Below, piece after piece: positions 1 through 8,550 of a stretch of DNA of 64,000 nt. This stretch comes from Verrucomicrobiia bacterium. Lineage in GTDB: Bacteria > Verrucomicrobiota > Verrucomicrobiia > Limisphaerales > JADLHS01. Location of the stretch: NCBI GenBank assembly GCA_026125285.1, contig JAHCLO010000019.1, positions 62,001-126,000 of the forward strand. The letters run 5' to 3'. How positions within the stretch are numbered: the stretch's first letter is position 1; each line of letters opens with the position of its first letter. A program made the position numbers and the translations under genes. Below the pieces are notes generated by a model. The model worked only from the letters and a program-made list of their open reading frames with translations. It was not told the origin of the DNA and made no database searches.

Positions 1-921
1 CCCGCGCATCAACGTCCGTCACCGACGAAACGAAAACTGCCCAAGTCTTTCAAGGACTTGACGCCGGCGAATCACTTCAGTCCGCGCACGTTTTTTCGCG
101 AGTTGGTTTGGAAAGCGTTGCTCACGCGCCGCAGTGGCCAGCATCGCCAACCCGTTTTTCCCAAGCTGACGGCGGGACAAATCGCGCTGACCTGGATCGG
201 TCACGCTTCGTTTCTGATCCAGTTCACCAATCTGAATGTGTTGGTGGATCCCAATTTTGCGAACTGGCTGTTCCTCCTCAAACGCATCAAACGTTCCGGC
301 CTGCGCATTGAACATCTGCCGCCGATTGATCTGGTGCTGTTGACCCACGCCCATTTCGATCATTTCCACAAACCCACGTTGCGGCGGCTGCCGCATCCAA
401 AGATTGGCATCATGCCGTGGGGGGTGGGCGACCTCGCGCACAATCTTGGCTTCGCGCGGGTCATTGAGTTGGAGTGGTGGGAGTCCTTCGTGCATCAGGA
501 TTGGAAGGTCACCTTCACGCCGAGCAAACACTGGGGCGCGCGGACATTGCACGATCATCATCGCGGCTACGGCGGGTTCGTGCTCGAACATCAGGGCCGC
601 CGCATCTATCACGCGGGCGACAGTGCCTACTTTGACGGCTTCAAGGAAATCGGCAGCCGGCTCGCACCCGAAGTCGCGTTACTGCCCATCGGCGCCTATC
701 ATCCGGAATCTTTTCGCAACGTCCACATGGGGCCGGATGAGGCCGTGAAGGCGTTTCGCGACCTCGGCGCCCAGCGCTTCGTGCCCATGCACTACGGCAC
801 CTTCCGGCTGGCGTTTGAAGAAATGGACGAACCGCCACGCTGGCTACGACAGATTGCGCAGGAAGAGAAGCTTGGCGAAAAAGTGCGCATCCTGGATGAA
901 GGTGTACCCGAAGTTTTCTAA
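1..921 (+). CDS. MBL-fold metallo-hydrolase (NAPE-PLD/UlaG-like), 5' end open
   Basis: Zn-dependent hydrolase of the metallo-beta-lactamase fold. Counting from the TTG at 58, the metal motif THAHFDH lies at residues 96-102 (H97, H99, D101, H102), followed by a later His in PSKHWGA, Asp in YHAGDSAYF and His in MHYGTF, which is the full metal ligand set of the NAPE-PLD/UlaG-like branch (about 290-330 residues). The reading frame stays open from 58 back to base 1 with no ATG or GTG, so the real start is probably just outside the window and TTG 58 is only a fallback. Substrate unknown: relatives cleave phosphodiester or lactone bonds. It ends 83 bp before nrdR on the same strand. Confidence 0.85.
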   Translation, partial: PAHQRPSPTKRKLPKSFKDLTPANHFSPRTFFRELVWKALLTRRSGQHRQPVFPKLTAGQIALTWIGHASFLIQFTNLNVLVDPNFANWLFLLKRIKRSGLRIEHLPPIDLVLLTHAHFDHFHKPTLRRLPHPKIGIMPWGVGDLAHNLGFARVIELEWWESFVHQDWKVTFTPSKHWGARTLHDHHRGYGGFVLEHQGRRIYHAGDSAYFDGFKEIGSRLAPEVALLPIGAYHPESFRNVHMGPDEAVKAFRDLGAQRFVPMHYGTFRLAFEEMDEPPRWLRQIAQEEKLGEKVRILDEGVPEVF

Positions 922-943
922 TTCTTTCACTGCGGCCAGGCGC

Positions 944-973
944 TTGACGCCCCAAGATTTAGCGTGCTACAAG
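944..973 (+). promoter_or_regulatory. candidate sigma-70 promoter for nrdR
   Basis: TTGACG at 944-949 and TACAAG at 968-973 are separated by 18 bp, with a TG two bases before the -10 (extended -10). The predicted start near 980 leaves a leader of about 25 nt before the nrdR ATG. Sequence reading only. Confidence 0.45.
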
Positions 974-1004
974 TGTGCCTGCCACAATTAGCTGTGGTTT
1001 CACT

Positions 1005-1460
1005 ATGCGCTGTCCAAAGTGCGGTTGCCAGGACGACAAGGTCGTAGATTCGCGCGCCTCGCGCGAAGGGGCCACGATTCGGCGTCGCCGCGAGTGTACC
1101 GCTTGCGGTCAGCGTTTCACCACTTACGAGGAAATTGAGCACGAAGGTTTAATGATCCTGAAACGCGACGGTAGGCGTGAGGAGTTCGCCAAGGAAAAAC
1201 TGCTTTCCGGCATTCGCAAAGCCTGCCAGAAACGGCCCATCAGCCCGAAACTCATTGAAGACCTGGTCGAGAGAATCGTGGACACCGTCACTGATAAGTA
1301 CGAGCGCGAAGTGCCCGCCGAATTCATCGGCAAACAGGTGATGGACGGACTGCGCGAGATTGACGACGTGGCTTATGTGCGCTTTGCGAGCGTGTATCGT
1401 CGCTTTCAAGAAGCCACGGACTTCGTCCAGGAGGTCAAGAAATTGGAGGCCAAACAATGA
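1005..1460 (+). CDS. nrdR: transcriptional repressor NrdR
   Basis: Zinc-ribbon plus ATP-cone repressor of ribonucleotide reductase genes; it reads ATP/dATP levels and binds NrdR boxes. The start is set at ATG 1005 because the family begins MRCPKCG; ten upstream codons in the same frame are not part of the protein. Cys3, Cys6, Cys31 and Cys34 form the zinc ribbon, with the basic patch TIRRRREC between them; the ATP-cone covers roughly residues 47-137. Length 151 aa, usual for the family. No RNR gene is in the window. The stop overlaps the next start (ATGA), so the downstream gene is translationally coupled. Confidence 0.96.
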   Translation: MRCPKCGCQDDKVVDSRASREGATIRRRRECTACGQRFTTYEEIEHEGLMILKRDGRREEFAKEKLLSGIRKACQKRPISPKLIEDLVERIVDTVTDKYEREVPAEFIGKQVMDGLREIDDVAYVRFASVYRRFQEATDFVQEVKKLEAKQ

Positions 1461-2011
1461 TCCTGCTCGCCTCAGATTGCCTGCTCTTTGAATTGTCGTC
1501 GGGCGAGAGCATTCCGCTCTCCGCCGAAATGATCTCGGTGGAATTGATGGGCGAGGCAGCCGACATGTTTGAATCGGAATTCGTCAAGCACGCCGCGGCT
1601 TCGGTCTTCCATCATTACAAGCACGACCTTGGCCGCGAAACCATTACCGTGGCGGAATTCGCCGGCGCGCTGGAAAAAGTGCTGCGCGGTCTTGGAGTCG
1701 AGGTGCGCCCGGCGACTGATGAACCCGAGCAGTCTCCCAGCCTGGCCGACTTGGGCGAACTGGCGGACGAAGCCGGCGGCGCGCACGAGCTTTTCTTTTA
1801 TCCGCAGTTGCGACAGCAACTCCGCGCGCAGCTTCGGCAATCACCGCGCCTGGTGCGTTTTCGGGGCTTGCGCCGATGCGTCAAGCAACTCACGGGCGCC
1901 CGCCGCTGGAGTCCGCGTTGCGAGCGGATGCATGATCAGATTTTGGAGTACCTCAACAAGTGTCTCCGCGCCGAATCGCAATCCGCAGAATGTACCCTGG
2001 TGGTGGAATGA
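1457..2011 (+). CDS. unknown protein coupled to nrdR
   Basis: 184-aa soluble protein without a family I can name. It starts on the ATG of an ATGA overlap with nrdR, which argues for a real gene in the same transcript. It is acidic in the first two thirds, with an Asp/Glu-rich stretch around residues 85-110, and basic near residues 115-155; the start MILLASDCLLFEL is hydrophobic but too short and too acidic for a signal peptide. No catalytic motif stands out. Coupling to NrdR suggests a role linked to nucleotide supply or replication, but that is only context. Confidence 0.75.
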   Translation: MILLASDCLLFELSSGESIPLSAEMISVELMGEAADMFESEFVKHAAASVFHHYKHDLGRETITVAEFAGALEKVLRGLGVEVRPATDEPEQSPSLADLGELADEAGGAHELFFYPQLRQQLRAQLRQSPRLVRFRGLRRCVKQLTGARRWSPRCERMHDQILEYLNKCLRAESQSAECTLVVE

Positions 2012-2086
2012 AGATCATCACTCTGCGATGTTGGCCAGAGCGGTGGGCGGGCTGGCAACCGGATAGCGCGTAACGACTCACATATC

Positions 2087-2431
2087 ATGAGCAAAACCAT
2101 TTTTGAGAAAATCATCGCCCGCGAGATTCCCGCGCAGATCGTTTATGAAGATGAACTGGTCTGCGCCTTCCGCGACGTCAACCCACAGGCGCCCACGCAT
2201 GTTCTCATTGTGCCGAAGCAACCGATCCCCCGCATCGGCGAGGCGCAACCGGCCGATGAAAAGACCATCGGCCACCTGCTGCTCAAGGCGGCGGAGGTCG
2301 CCGCGCAACTGGGCTTGCAGCAGACGGGCTATCGGTTGGTGTTCAATCACGGTCGCGACGCCGGCGAATCGGTGCCGCACCTGCACTGTCATATTCTTGG
2401 CGGGCGCAAAATGGCGTGGCCGCCAGGTTGA
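2087..2431 (+). CDS. HIT family protein (HINT-like nucleotide phosphoramidase)
   Basis: Histidine-triad protein, 114 aa, the usual size of bacterial HinT. The triad HLHCH places His98, His100 and His102 in the active site, preceded by the conserved FNHGRDAGESV strand, with the N-terminal TIFEKIIAREIPA typical of the HINT branch. The family hydrolyses AMP-lysine or other purine nucleoside phosphoramidates. It lies 75 bp after the nrdR-coupled gene on the same strand and may belong to that transcript. Confidence 0.93.
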   Translation: MSKTIFEKIIAREIPAQIVYEDELVCAFRDVNPQAPTHVLIVPKQPIPRIGEAQPADEKTIGHLLLKAAEVAAQLGLQQTGYRLVFNHGRDAGESVPHLHCHILGGRKMAWPPG

Positions 2432-2640
2432 GCGTGGCGCAATGCGTTTGACTTCCCCACCGGCCCAATGTTGAGCGCGGTTCTGCCGTTGACTGTTCTG
2501 CGCAGCACCCCGCCCAGTCGTTTGCTGCCTTCCCGGATGTCAGCTTCACTCGCCCCGCCAAGATTGAGCCGCATTTCGTGATCCGGTTTCCGCCGCGTTG
2601 GCTCGTTTGCGTAAGCTAACGCGCGGTCAAAGGCTGTCGC
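2389..2640 (-). pseudogene. possible C-terminal remnant of a PLP aminotransferase
   Basis: On the minus strand a short open frame reads EMRLNLGGASEADIREGSKR and then RLGGVLR, which looks like the end of class I/II aminotransferases of the MocR/2-aminoadipate type, where an arginine-containing RLNF-like strand is followed by an EG..RL helix. No lysine-binding core is present and the frame runs on into the antisense of the HIT gene, so if real it is only a relic. Recognised by eye. Confidence 0.25.
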
Positions 2641-3532
2641 TTTGGGCTTCGATGACTTTCAGCAGGTTCTCAATGGCCTCGCGGTAAGCCGCTTGCTCCC
2701 AAGCGGCATCGTTGTGTCCGCCGCGCAGTTCACAGAACAGCTTCGGATCGGGCGCGACCGCAAAATTCCTCTCCGCATGGGCAAATCCAATTATTTCATC
2801 CTCACGGCTGTGCATGACCAGGACGGGCACGTTTACCCGTGGCAGTTTCTTGCAGGTAGCGTATTGGGTGCGCGTGAGCCAGCGCACCGGCAACCACGGG
2901 AACAACTCCGCGCCAATGTCGGGAATGCTGGTGAAAGTGCCGTGGAGCACCAGGCCACCGAGCGATTCGCGGAGGGCCAATTCCGTGGCCACCGCGCCAC
3001 CCAAGGATTCACCGTAAGCAATGATGTTGCGACCGGAAAAGCCCCGCTGCCGCAGCCAAGCATGGGCGGCTTGCGCGTCACGATACGTTCCCTGTTCGCC
3101 GGGCCGACCCTGGCTCCGCCCGTACCCGCGATAATCAAATACGAACACCGCCGCGCCCGTTTCCAGCAGCGCCGCGCACAAGTCGAGACGGTGGCTGATG
3201 TTGCCGGCATTGCCATGACAGATCAGAAACGCCAGGTGTGCCCGCAAAGAATTGGTGTCCGCGGGAAAAAACCAACCGTGCAACTCGACACCATCGTCCG
3301 TCGTGAAGCGCGTGTCCGTGAATTCACGCCGCAACTCCGCCGGCGAGGCTTCCAGCGCGCGATACGGATGATAAACTTGACTGTGTTCAAACCAGCGCCA
3401 CATGAAATACAGGACGCCAAGCAGAACGAGCCAGCGCGCCGCACGTTTCAACCACGCCTGCCGTTTCTGCGAGTCCATGCCCCAGTCTGCCAGACGCATC
3501 GGCGCACGGCCAGCACGGTTTGGCAAGCTCAC
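2627..3532 (-). CDS. membrane-anchored alpha/beta hydrolase (ABHD13/17-like)
   Basis: Serine hydrolase of 301 aa. A hydrophobic segment at residues 34-47 (WLVLLGVLYFMWRW) likely anchors the protein with the catalytic domain outside the cytoplasm. The oxyanion region is HGNAGN (106-111), the nucleophile elbow GESLGG holds Ser176, the acid is Asp245 in HSREDEI, and the base is His273 in GGHND. FDYRGYGRS is the typical strand after the oxyanion loop. Family members are esterases or acyl-thioesterases; substrate unknown. Starts at 3532, 3499 or 3475 are all possible; the later two give a more compact N-terminus before the anchor. Confidence 0.88.
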   Translation of the reverse strand: MSLPNRAGRAPMRLADWGMDSQKRQAWLKRAARWLVLLGVLYFMWRWFEHSQVYHPYRALEASPAELRREFTDTRFTTDDGVELHGWFFPADTNSLRAHLAFLICHGNAGNISHRLDLCAALLETGAAVFVFDYRGYGRSQGRPGEQGTYRDAQAAHAWLRQRGFSGRNIIAYGESLGGAVATELALRESLGGLVLHGTFTSIPDIGAELFPWLPVRWLTRTQYATCKKLPRVNVPVLVMHSREDEIIGFAHAERNFAVAPDPKLFCELRGGHNDAAWEQAAYREAIENLLKVIEAQSDSL

Positions 3533-3554
3533 AGAAACTCGCCAGACTGCAACA

Positions 3555-3826
3555 CCAGTCAGTAGCCCTGGAATCAGTGAACTGGTTCTGCCGGGCGGTG
3601 GCGGGAAGGTCTGCGGCCAATGGCAGAATGCCCGAGTTCAAATCCGAGGCGCGATGAATGGCATAGGGCTTTCCCGCCACACTGGACCATTTGACAATTA
3701 AGCCAACCGCCGCTGCATGCATGGTTGGCCGCACTCCTTTCGCGGCGCGTAACTCCACTTCAGAGTCCGGGTTCAACCCGCCGGATTGAGGTCCAATCAG
3801 CTCGATCCGCACCGCAAAAAAAGTTC
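3555..3826 (-). pseudogene. fragment of a secreted-protein C-terminal domain
   Basis: A minus-strand frame carries LIVKWSSVAGKPYAIHRASD followed by LPATARQNQFTD. This matches the pattern of the beta-sandwich domain (value-of-a-measurement, 'W.SV.GK.Y.I.RS..L') found at the end of many verrucomicrobial secreted proteins. The frame has no credible start (an in-frame TGA lies just upstream) and loses the pattern after the conserved block. I read it as a leftover of a larger gene. Confidence 0.35.
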
Positions 3827-4550
3827 AATGAATGACAATGGGTGTGTGGTTGACCGGGCCATATCGTGAGAAAAAAGAGGTGCGATTGCGGTTTTGTGGT
3901 CCGGGGTCGTTGGGGCAATCAGGGTAAAACGGGGGGTGGACGCTCCCGCACTCGCGCTCGCGGTCCGATGGGGTGAAAGCCAGGGTGTCGGGCCGCGATT
4001 GCTTTTCTTTCGGGCCTTTGCCGAGCGAATCCTTGAGCGCACCCGCCATCGCGGCCACGAGGCGGTCGTAAGTGTTGAGCCGCTCGCGCAACTGTTCCAC
4101 CGAACGTGTTTCCCAGAACTCGCTTTCCTCGGTTACCTTTACGTCCACGCCAAAGTCGCGCCACAAATCCAACAGGCTGATGAGGCGCCGGTGGCACAAC
4201 AGAAAATGTTCCCAGCCGTTTTGCGCCGCGTATTGGATTTTGCATGCGCCGGCCAGATTCCAGTGCGGGCTGCCCGGATACCGACACAATCCAAACTCCG
4301 CCGGCTCTGCTCCCGCGCCGGGCAACACCATCACGCTCCAGCCCGATTCCGCCGGGATGAAATCGCCCGTCGTGTCGCCGTTGGGAAGCTTGCGAAGTTT
4401 GATCACCTCCGGCCCGCCGCGTTTTGGCCCGAGTACTTTCTCGCAACCGATCATCTGAGCAAACGCCTTCGTGCGCACCGCTAGTTCCCGCACCACGGCG
4501 TCGGTAAGTTCCTACGGCGTGGAAAGCGTCCGGTGAATGGTCAGGCCCAT
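3825..4550 (-). pseudogene. MGLTIH-family unknown protein interrupted by an amber codon
   Basis: The frame from ATG 4550 begins MGLTIHRTLSTP, the conserved opening of a family of uncharacterised bacterial proteins, then meets TAG at 4512-4514 (codon 13) and continues as ELTDAVVREL. Conserved family blocks follow: EFGLCRYPGSPHWN, CKIQYAA, HFLLCHRRLI and SEFWETRSVEQL. So the stop splits one gene; GAG or CAG to TAG is the simplest origin. A GTG at 4496 could restart translation six codons later and give 223 aa. The last 45 residues are Pro/Asn-rich and unlike the rest, so the 3' end may also be altered. Function unknown. Confidence 0.6.
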
Positions 4551-4822
4551 GCGCCGTTTGTAGCTACTGAATAAAGCGCGCTCAAGCCCGCCGTTGTGGG
4601 ATTGGATGCACAGTGGGGGCGAACTGGATGGATCGAAGGAAGTCGTCCCCTGGAATTGCTCAATGATGCTTTGGTGGAATGCCCGCAACAGCCGTGCAAA
4701 TCAGGGATTCCGCGAAGTTTGACTAACGCTGCGACAGGGCTTGAGGTTTGAGCAGATTCGGCTTCCGGGGCGATTCCTTTTCGCTTGCCAGGACGCCAAC
4801 CCGTGGTATCTTCGCCTGCGAC

Positions 4823-5191
4823 ATGGCTAAGATACATCATCTCCGCCGCACCTCCATCCTGGCCCTCCGCCAGCGCAAGGCCGCCCTTCTGCGCCAGGCC
4901 CGCCTCCCGCCCGACCTGCTGCGCGCCTCCTTCGTCGAGCGCTTCACCACCTGCGGCAAGCCCAACTGCGCCTGCGCCCGCGGGCCAAAGCACGGGCCCT
5001 TCTATTATGTCGTGGCCAACCTCGGGCCGGGGCGCATCCTCAAATCGCTCCTCAAGACCCCGGACCAACAGCAGGCGGTGCGGCACGGGGTCAGCGGTTA
5101 TCAGACCCACTGGGAGCGGCTGGAGGAACTTTCCCAAATCAACCTGGAGTTGTTGCGCCGGGGTGAGCCGCTCGCCGGCGCACAGGCATGA
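4823..5191 (+). CDS. DUF6788 family protein (IS accessory)
   Basis: 122-aa basic protein of the DUF6788 type, which regularly precedes transposase genes. The hallmark is the Cys pair in CGKPNCACARG followed by KHGPFYYV, which may bind metal and nucleic acid. The start is ATG 4823 (MAKIHHLRR); upstream codons in the frame lack conservation. Its stop overlaps the transposase start, so the two are probably made together. Its exact role in transposition is not known. Confidence 0.8.
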   Translation: MAKIHHLRRTSILALRQRKAALLRQARLPPDLLRASFVERFTTCGKPNCACARGPKHGPFYYVVANLGPGRILKSLLKTPDQQQAVRHGVSGYQTHWERLEELSQINLELLRRGEPLAGAQA

Positions 5192-6294
5192 ACCGCCTCC
5201 GGCAGTTCTGGCAGTACACGACCAAGGTTTTTCATCTGCCCGCCCGGCTGCGGGCCATCCGGGACCGCCGTTCCCAGCCGGAGATTCCCACCCGGGTCTT
5301 CAGCGCCAGCCTCCTGCTGGGCGCGGTGCTGCGGACGGCCTCCTTGCTGCAATTACAGGCCCACACCCAGCGCCGGGGCTGGCGTCATCTGGTGCGTTGG
5401 CCGCAGACCGTCAGCGATGACGCCTTCGGCTATGTGCTGGAGCGTTACCGGAGCGAGGACTGGCGGGCGGTGGAGATCAAGGACGCCACCGGCCAGCCGC
5501 ACCGGGTGACCGAGTATTACCACCGGCAGGTGTATGCGCAGATACAGGGGCCGGACTTCAGTGTGATTCTGGACGTGGAACCGATCCGGCCGGGCGCGGA
5601 CGAGGCGGCGGCGGCGGTGCGGCTGCTGGGGCGGCTGCGCCGGCTCTATGGGCCGCGCTTCTTCAATGTGGTCAGCGTGGACGCGTGGTATGTGACCGGC
5701 CCGTTTCTGCGGGCGGTGCGGAAACTGGGCTGGGGCGTGGTGAGCGTGCTCAAGCAGGAGCGGTCCGAGATTTACCAGGAGACCACGGGGTTGAGCCGGG
5801 AGCAAACGCCCCAGACCTTGGCGGTGGACGGGCGGCAGGTGGCGCTGCGGGAGGTGCAGGAACTGCGCTTTGGTGAGGTCGGCCCCGTGCGAGTGGTGCT
5901 GGCGGAGGAACGCTGGACGCAACGCCGACAACAGGGTGGACGCTACACGCGGGAGGAGCGCCAGAGCCAGTGGCGCTGGGTGGCGACGCCGGAACTGGAC
6001 GGCTATGCGGCGGAGGTGATCTGGGCCATGGGACACCGGCGCTGGGGCGTGGAGAACCACGCGTTCAACGAACTGACGCAGCATTATCATCTGACGCACT
6101 GTCCGCGCCACGAGCCGGTGGCGATCCTGGCCTGGCTGCTGATTTTGGTGCTGGGCTTCAATCTCTTTGAGTTGTTTGTGCGGCTGCACGGCAAGCGCTG
6201 GCGTGCGGGACGGGAGACGCTGGCGGAAGAGGCGCGGCAACTGGATCGCGCACTGGAGGCGTGGCAGGAGTTCCAGCCGCTCTGGAGCGGCTGA
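5188..6294 (+). CDS. DDE transposase (IS4-superfamily-like)
   Basis: 368-aa transposase with an RNase-H-type catalytic set: likely Asp129 in VILDVEPIRPG, Asp165 in VVSVDAWYV and Glu289 in RRWGVENHAFNEL, the last having the W..E-N..F..L form of IS4-like enzymes. A hydrophobic stretch at 311-330 follows. It is intact, so the element may be active. I do not assign it to a named IS family; a search of ISfinder with the protein would settle this. Confidence 0.85.
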   Translation: MNRLRQFWQYTTKVFHLPARLRAIRDRRSQPEIPTRVFSASLLLGAVLRTASLLQLQAHTQRRGWRHLVRWPQTVSDDAFGYVLERYRSEDWRAVEIKDATGQPHRVTEYYHRQVYAQIQGPDFSVILDVEPIRPGADEAAAAVRLLGRLRRLYGPRFFNVVSVDAWYVTGPFLRAVRKLGWGVVSVLKQERSEIYQETTGLSREQTPQTLAVDGRQVALREVQELRFGEVGPVRVVLAEERWTQRRQQGGRYTREERQSQWRWVATPELDGYAAEVIWAMGHRRWGVENHAFNELTQHYHLTHCPRHEPVAILAWLLILVLGFNLFELFVRLHGKRWRAGRETLAEEARQLDRALEAWQEFQPLWSG

Positions 6295-6493
6295 CCCTGG
6301 GGGACGCCCTCGCTCTTTGCCAAACGAAAACCGGCTGCGGGGTGTTTACGGAAGCAGTGTCGCCAGCGATGGCGCGGCGGAAGCGTGGGGAGGACCCGGT
6401 CGGGAGCGCACGCCAAGCGAAATCAATCCGCCGCACGCCAACGCCCCATACCACCCCACTTTGCGGAATCCCTGCTGCAGGGATTTCCGTTCA

Positions 6494-6522
6494 TTGACAC
6501 GCCCTGGCCGCGGGCCTAGCCT
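6494..6522 (+). promoter_or_regulatory. candidate promoter for lolC-lolD, near-leaderless
   Basis: TTGACA at 6494-6499, a 17-bp spacer and TAGCCT at 6517-6522. The ATG of the permease gene is at 6530, seven bases after the -10, so the predicted transcript would start at or next to the start codon. A GGAATCCCTG/CAGGGATTTCC hairpin sits just upstream at 6465-6487. Confidence 0.45.
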
Positions 6523-6529
6523 GCCGCGC

Positions 6530-7804
6530 ATGTCGCGACTGCCGTTTGAACTTCTGCTGGCCCTGCGTTACCTGCGGCCCAAACGGACGTTCGTTTCTGT
6601 CATCACGGTCATCTCCATCCTCGGCGTCATGCTCGGGGTGGCGGTGCTCATCATCGTCATCAGCGTGATGAGCGGATTCGATTTTGAATTGCGGGAGAAG
6701 GTGTTCGGCTTCAACGCCCATCTGAAGGTGGTCGCGCGGGGCCAGACCATGGCCGACTACCCGACCGTGATGCAGGCAGTGGCGGCGAATCGCAACGTCA
6801 CCGGCGTGGCGCCGCTCGTCCTGGCCCAAGTGTTGGTGGAGACCCAGCCTGAGTTTGGCCAGCCGCTCGTGCTCGCGCCCTTTGTGCGCGGGGTGGACCC
6901 GGAGAGGGAAGCCACCGTGAGCACTTTGACCACGAATGTCGTGGCCGGCGAGTTTGATGTCAGCGGGCGCGGTCTGGTCGTGGGCCGGAATTTCGCGGAG
7001 AACATGGAAGTGGGCGTGGGCGACCGGGTTTCGATTCTCTCGCCCCAGGAGTTGAAGAAGATGCGGGAGAACCGGGGCCAGGACGGCGAAGTGAATATTT
7101 ATCCCGACGAATATGAGATCCGTGGCGTGTTTGACGCAGGTTACTATGAGTTCAACGCGCTGTATGTGATCGCCTCCTTGGAGAACGCCCAGGCGCTCTA
7201 TGACCTCGAAGCCGGCGATACAGTGCAGGGACTGACCGTCGCGGTGCGGGATCCGTTTCAGGCCCACACCATCGCGCGGGAACTGGCCAATGCGCTGGGC
7301 CCGGGATTTCGGGTGACCACCTGGATGGAGGACAGTCCGTTGATGATGGCGGTGATGGCCGAGAAGAACGTGATGCTCTACCTGCTGTTCTTCATCGTGC
7401 TGGTGGCGGCGTTTGGGATCACCTGCACCCTGATCACATTCATCGTGATGAAGACGCGCGAGATTGGTTTGCTCAAAGCCCTCGGCGCCTCCAGTCGCCA
7501 GGTCATGTGGGTGTTTCTCGGGCAAAGCTTGATCGTCAGCGTACTGGGCGTGTTGACCGGCTTCGGATTGGGAATGTTGGCGCTAACCTACCGCAACGAG
7601 TTTCTGGGCATCATGCGACGGCTCACTGGCTTTGAACTGTTTCCAGAATCCATTTATGGTTTCAGCCAACTGCCGGCGCTGATCGTGCCCGGCGACATCG
7701 CGATCATCTGCGGCGGATCGCTGTTGATTTGCCTGTTCGCGGCGGCGTTTCCTTCGTGGCACGCCAGCCGCATGAACCCGGTGGAGGCATTGCGGCATGA
7801 ATAA
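6530..7804 (+). CDS. lolC: LolC/LolE-type lipoprotein-releasing permease
   Basis: Inner-membrane subunit of the LolCDE ABC transporter, which extracts outer-membrane lipoproteins from the inner membrane. 424 aa. One membrane helix near residues 22-46, a large periplasmic domain (about 50-270) and three C-terminal helices (about 275-300, 325-350, 385-408), the MacB/FtsX topology. The cytoplasmic coupling stretch FIVMKTREIGLLKALGAS is clear. The frame is open well upstream, but ATG 6530 (MSRLPFELLLALRYLRPKR) fits the family and the promoter. It overlaps lolD by 8 bp. With one permease gene, the complex would be a homodimer of this subunit. Confidence 0.93.
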   Translation: MSRLPFELLLALRYLRPKRTFVSVITVISILGVMLGVAVLIIVISVMSGFDFELREKVFGFNAHLKVVARGQTMADYPTVMQAVAANRNVTGVAPLVLAQVLVETQPEFGQPLVLAPFVRGVDPEREATVSTLTTNVVAGEFDVSGRGLVVGRNFAENMEVGVGDRVSILSPQELKKMRENRGQDGEVNIYPDEYEIRGVFDAGYYEFNALYVIASLENAQALYDLEAGDTVQGLTVAVRDPFQAHTIARELANALGPGFRVTTWMEDSPLMMAVMAEKNVMLYLLFFIVLVAAFGITCTLITFIVMKTREIGLLKALGASSRQVMWVFLGQSLIVSVLGVLTGFGLGMLALTYRNEFLGIMRRLTGFELFPESIYGFSQLPALIVPGDIAIICGGSLLICLFAAAFPSWHASRMNPVEALRHE

Positions 7805-8501
7805 AGGAATTCAACCACTCCTCACCGCCCGCGCCGTCACGAAGACCTACACCATGGGCAAGCGCACGCTTGAAGTCTTGCGCGGGGTGAGCCTTGAAGT
7901 TGGCCGCGGGGAATTCCTCGCCCTGCGCGGAGCCTCCGGCGCGGGCAAAAGCACCCTGCTGCATCTGCTGGGCGGGCTGGATACGGTGGACGCCGGTGAA
8001 ATCTGGTTTGACGGCGAGCACCTCGCCCGCCTGCCGGAAAGCTCGCAGACGCGGCTGCGCAATCGGAAGATCGGCTTTGTGTTCCAGGCCTATCATTTGT
8101 TTCCCGAACTCGACGCGTTGGAAAACGTGTGTCTGCCGGCACGGATGGCGCGCACCCCGGCACGGGAGACGGAAATGTGCGGTCGCGAGCTGCTGGCGCG
8201 CGTTGGCCTGAAGGAACGCGTGGACCACAAGCCTTACGAACTCTCCGGCGGCGAACAGCAGCGCGTCGCCATTGCCCGGGCGTTGATCAACGCGCCGGAA
8301 TTGATCTTGGCAGACGAACCCACGGGCAATCTGGATTCGCACACCGGCGCCGAGATCATCGAGTTGCTGTGCAGCCTGCAGGCGGAGCGAAATGCGACTT
8401 TGATCATCGCCACGCACGACGCGACGGTAGCCGCGCGCGCGCCCAAGGTGGTGGAATTGCTGGATGGGCAGATCAAGGCGAATGAAGGAGTTGACGCTTG
8501 A
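7797..8501 (+). CDS. lolD: LolD-type ABC transporter ATP-binding protein
   Basis: 234-aa ATPase partner of the preceding permease. Walker A GASGAGKS at residues 45-52, Q-loop in FVFQAYHLFPEL, signature LSGGEQQ at 149-155, Walker B LILADEP with Glu174, and the H-loop His in IIATHD. All residues needed for ATP hydrolysis are present. The 8-bp overlap with lolC implies coupled translation. The motif LFPELDALENV is typical of LolD/MacB-class ATPases. Confidence 0.94.
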   Translation: MNKGIQPLLTARAVTKTYTMGKRTLEVLRGVSLEVGRGEFLALRGASGAGKSTLLHLLGGLDTVDAGEIWFDGEHLARLPESSQTRLRNRKIGFVFQAYHLFPELDALENVCLPARMARTPARETEMCGRELLARVGLKERVDHKPYELSGGEQQRVAIARALINAPELILADEPTGNLDSHTGAEIIELLCSLQAERNATLIIATHDATVAARAPKVVELLDGQIKANEGVDA

Positions 8502-8550
8502 TCGGAACCCAGCTTGCCCGCCCCGCAGTGGTCATGCCCACGATTCCCTC

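Larger units (their letters stand above)
4778..6330 (+). mobile_element. insertion sequence: DUF6788 gene plus DDE transposase
   Basis: A two-gene unit (4823-5191 and 5188-6294, overlapping by ATGA). Possible terminal inverted repeats are 4778-4790 (TTTTCGCTTGCCA) and the complement of 6318-6330 (TTTTCGTTTGGCA), 11 of 13 matching; they are short and no target duplication is obvious, so the ends are tentative. The unit separates the amber-interrupted gene from lolC. Confidence 0.6.

Noticed and set aside
641..955. Minus-strand ORF opposite the metallo-hydrolase gene
   Set aside because: Arg/Pro/Gly-rich shadow of a GC-rich gene; no motif and no spacing that fits a gene.
4541..5137. 198-aa minus-strand ORF over the DUF6788 gene
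   Set aside because: Gly/Ala-rich antisense of a conserved coding frame; the plus frame has family motifs and coupled neighbours.
6491..7525. 344-aa minus-strand ORF, His- and Asp-rich, opposite lolC
   Set aside because: Composition is the typical mirror of a membrane-protein gene; the plus strand has clear LolC features.
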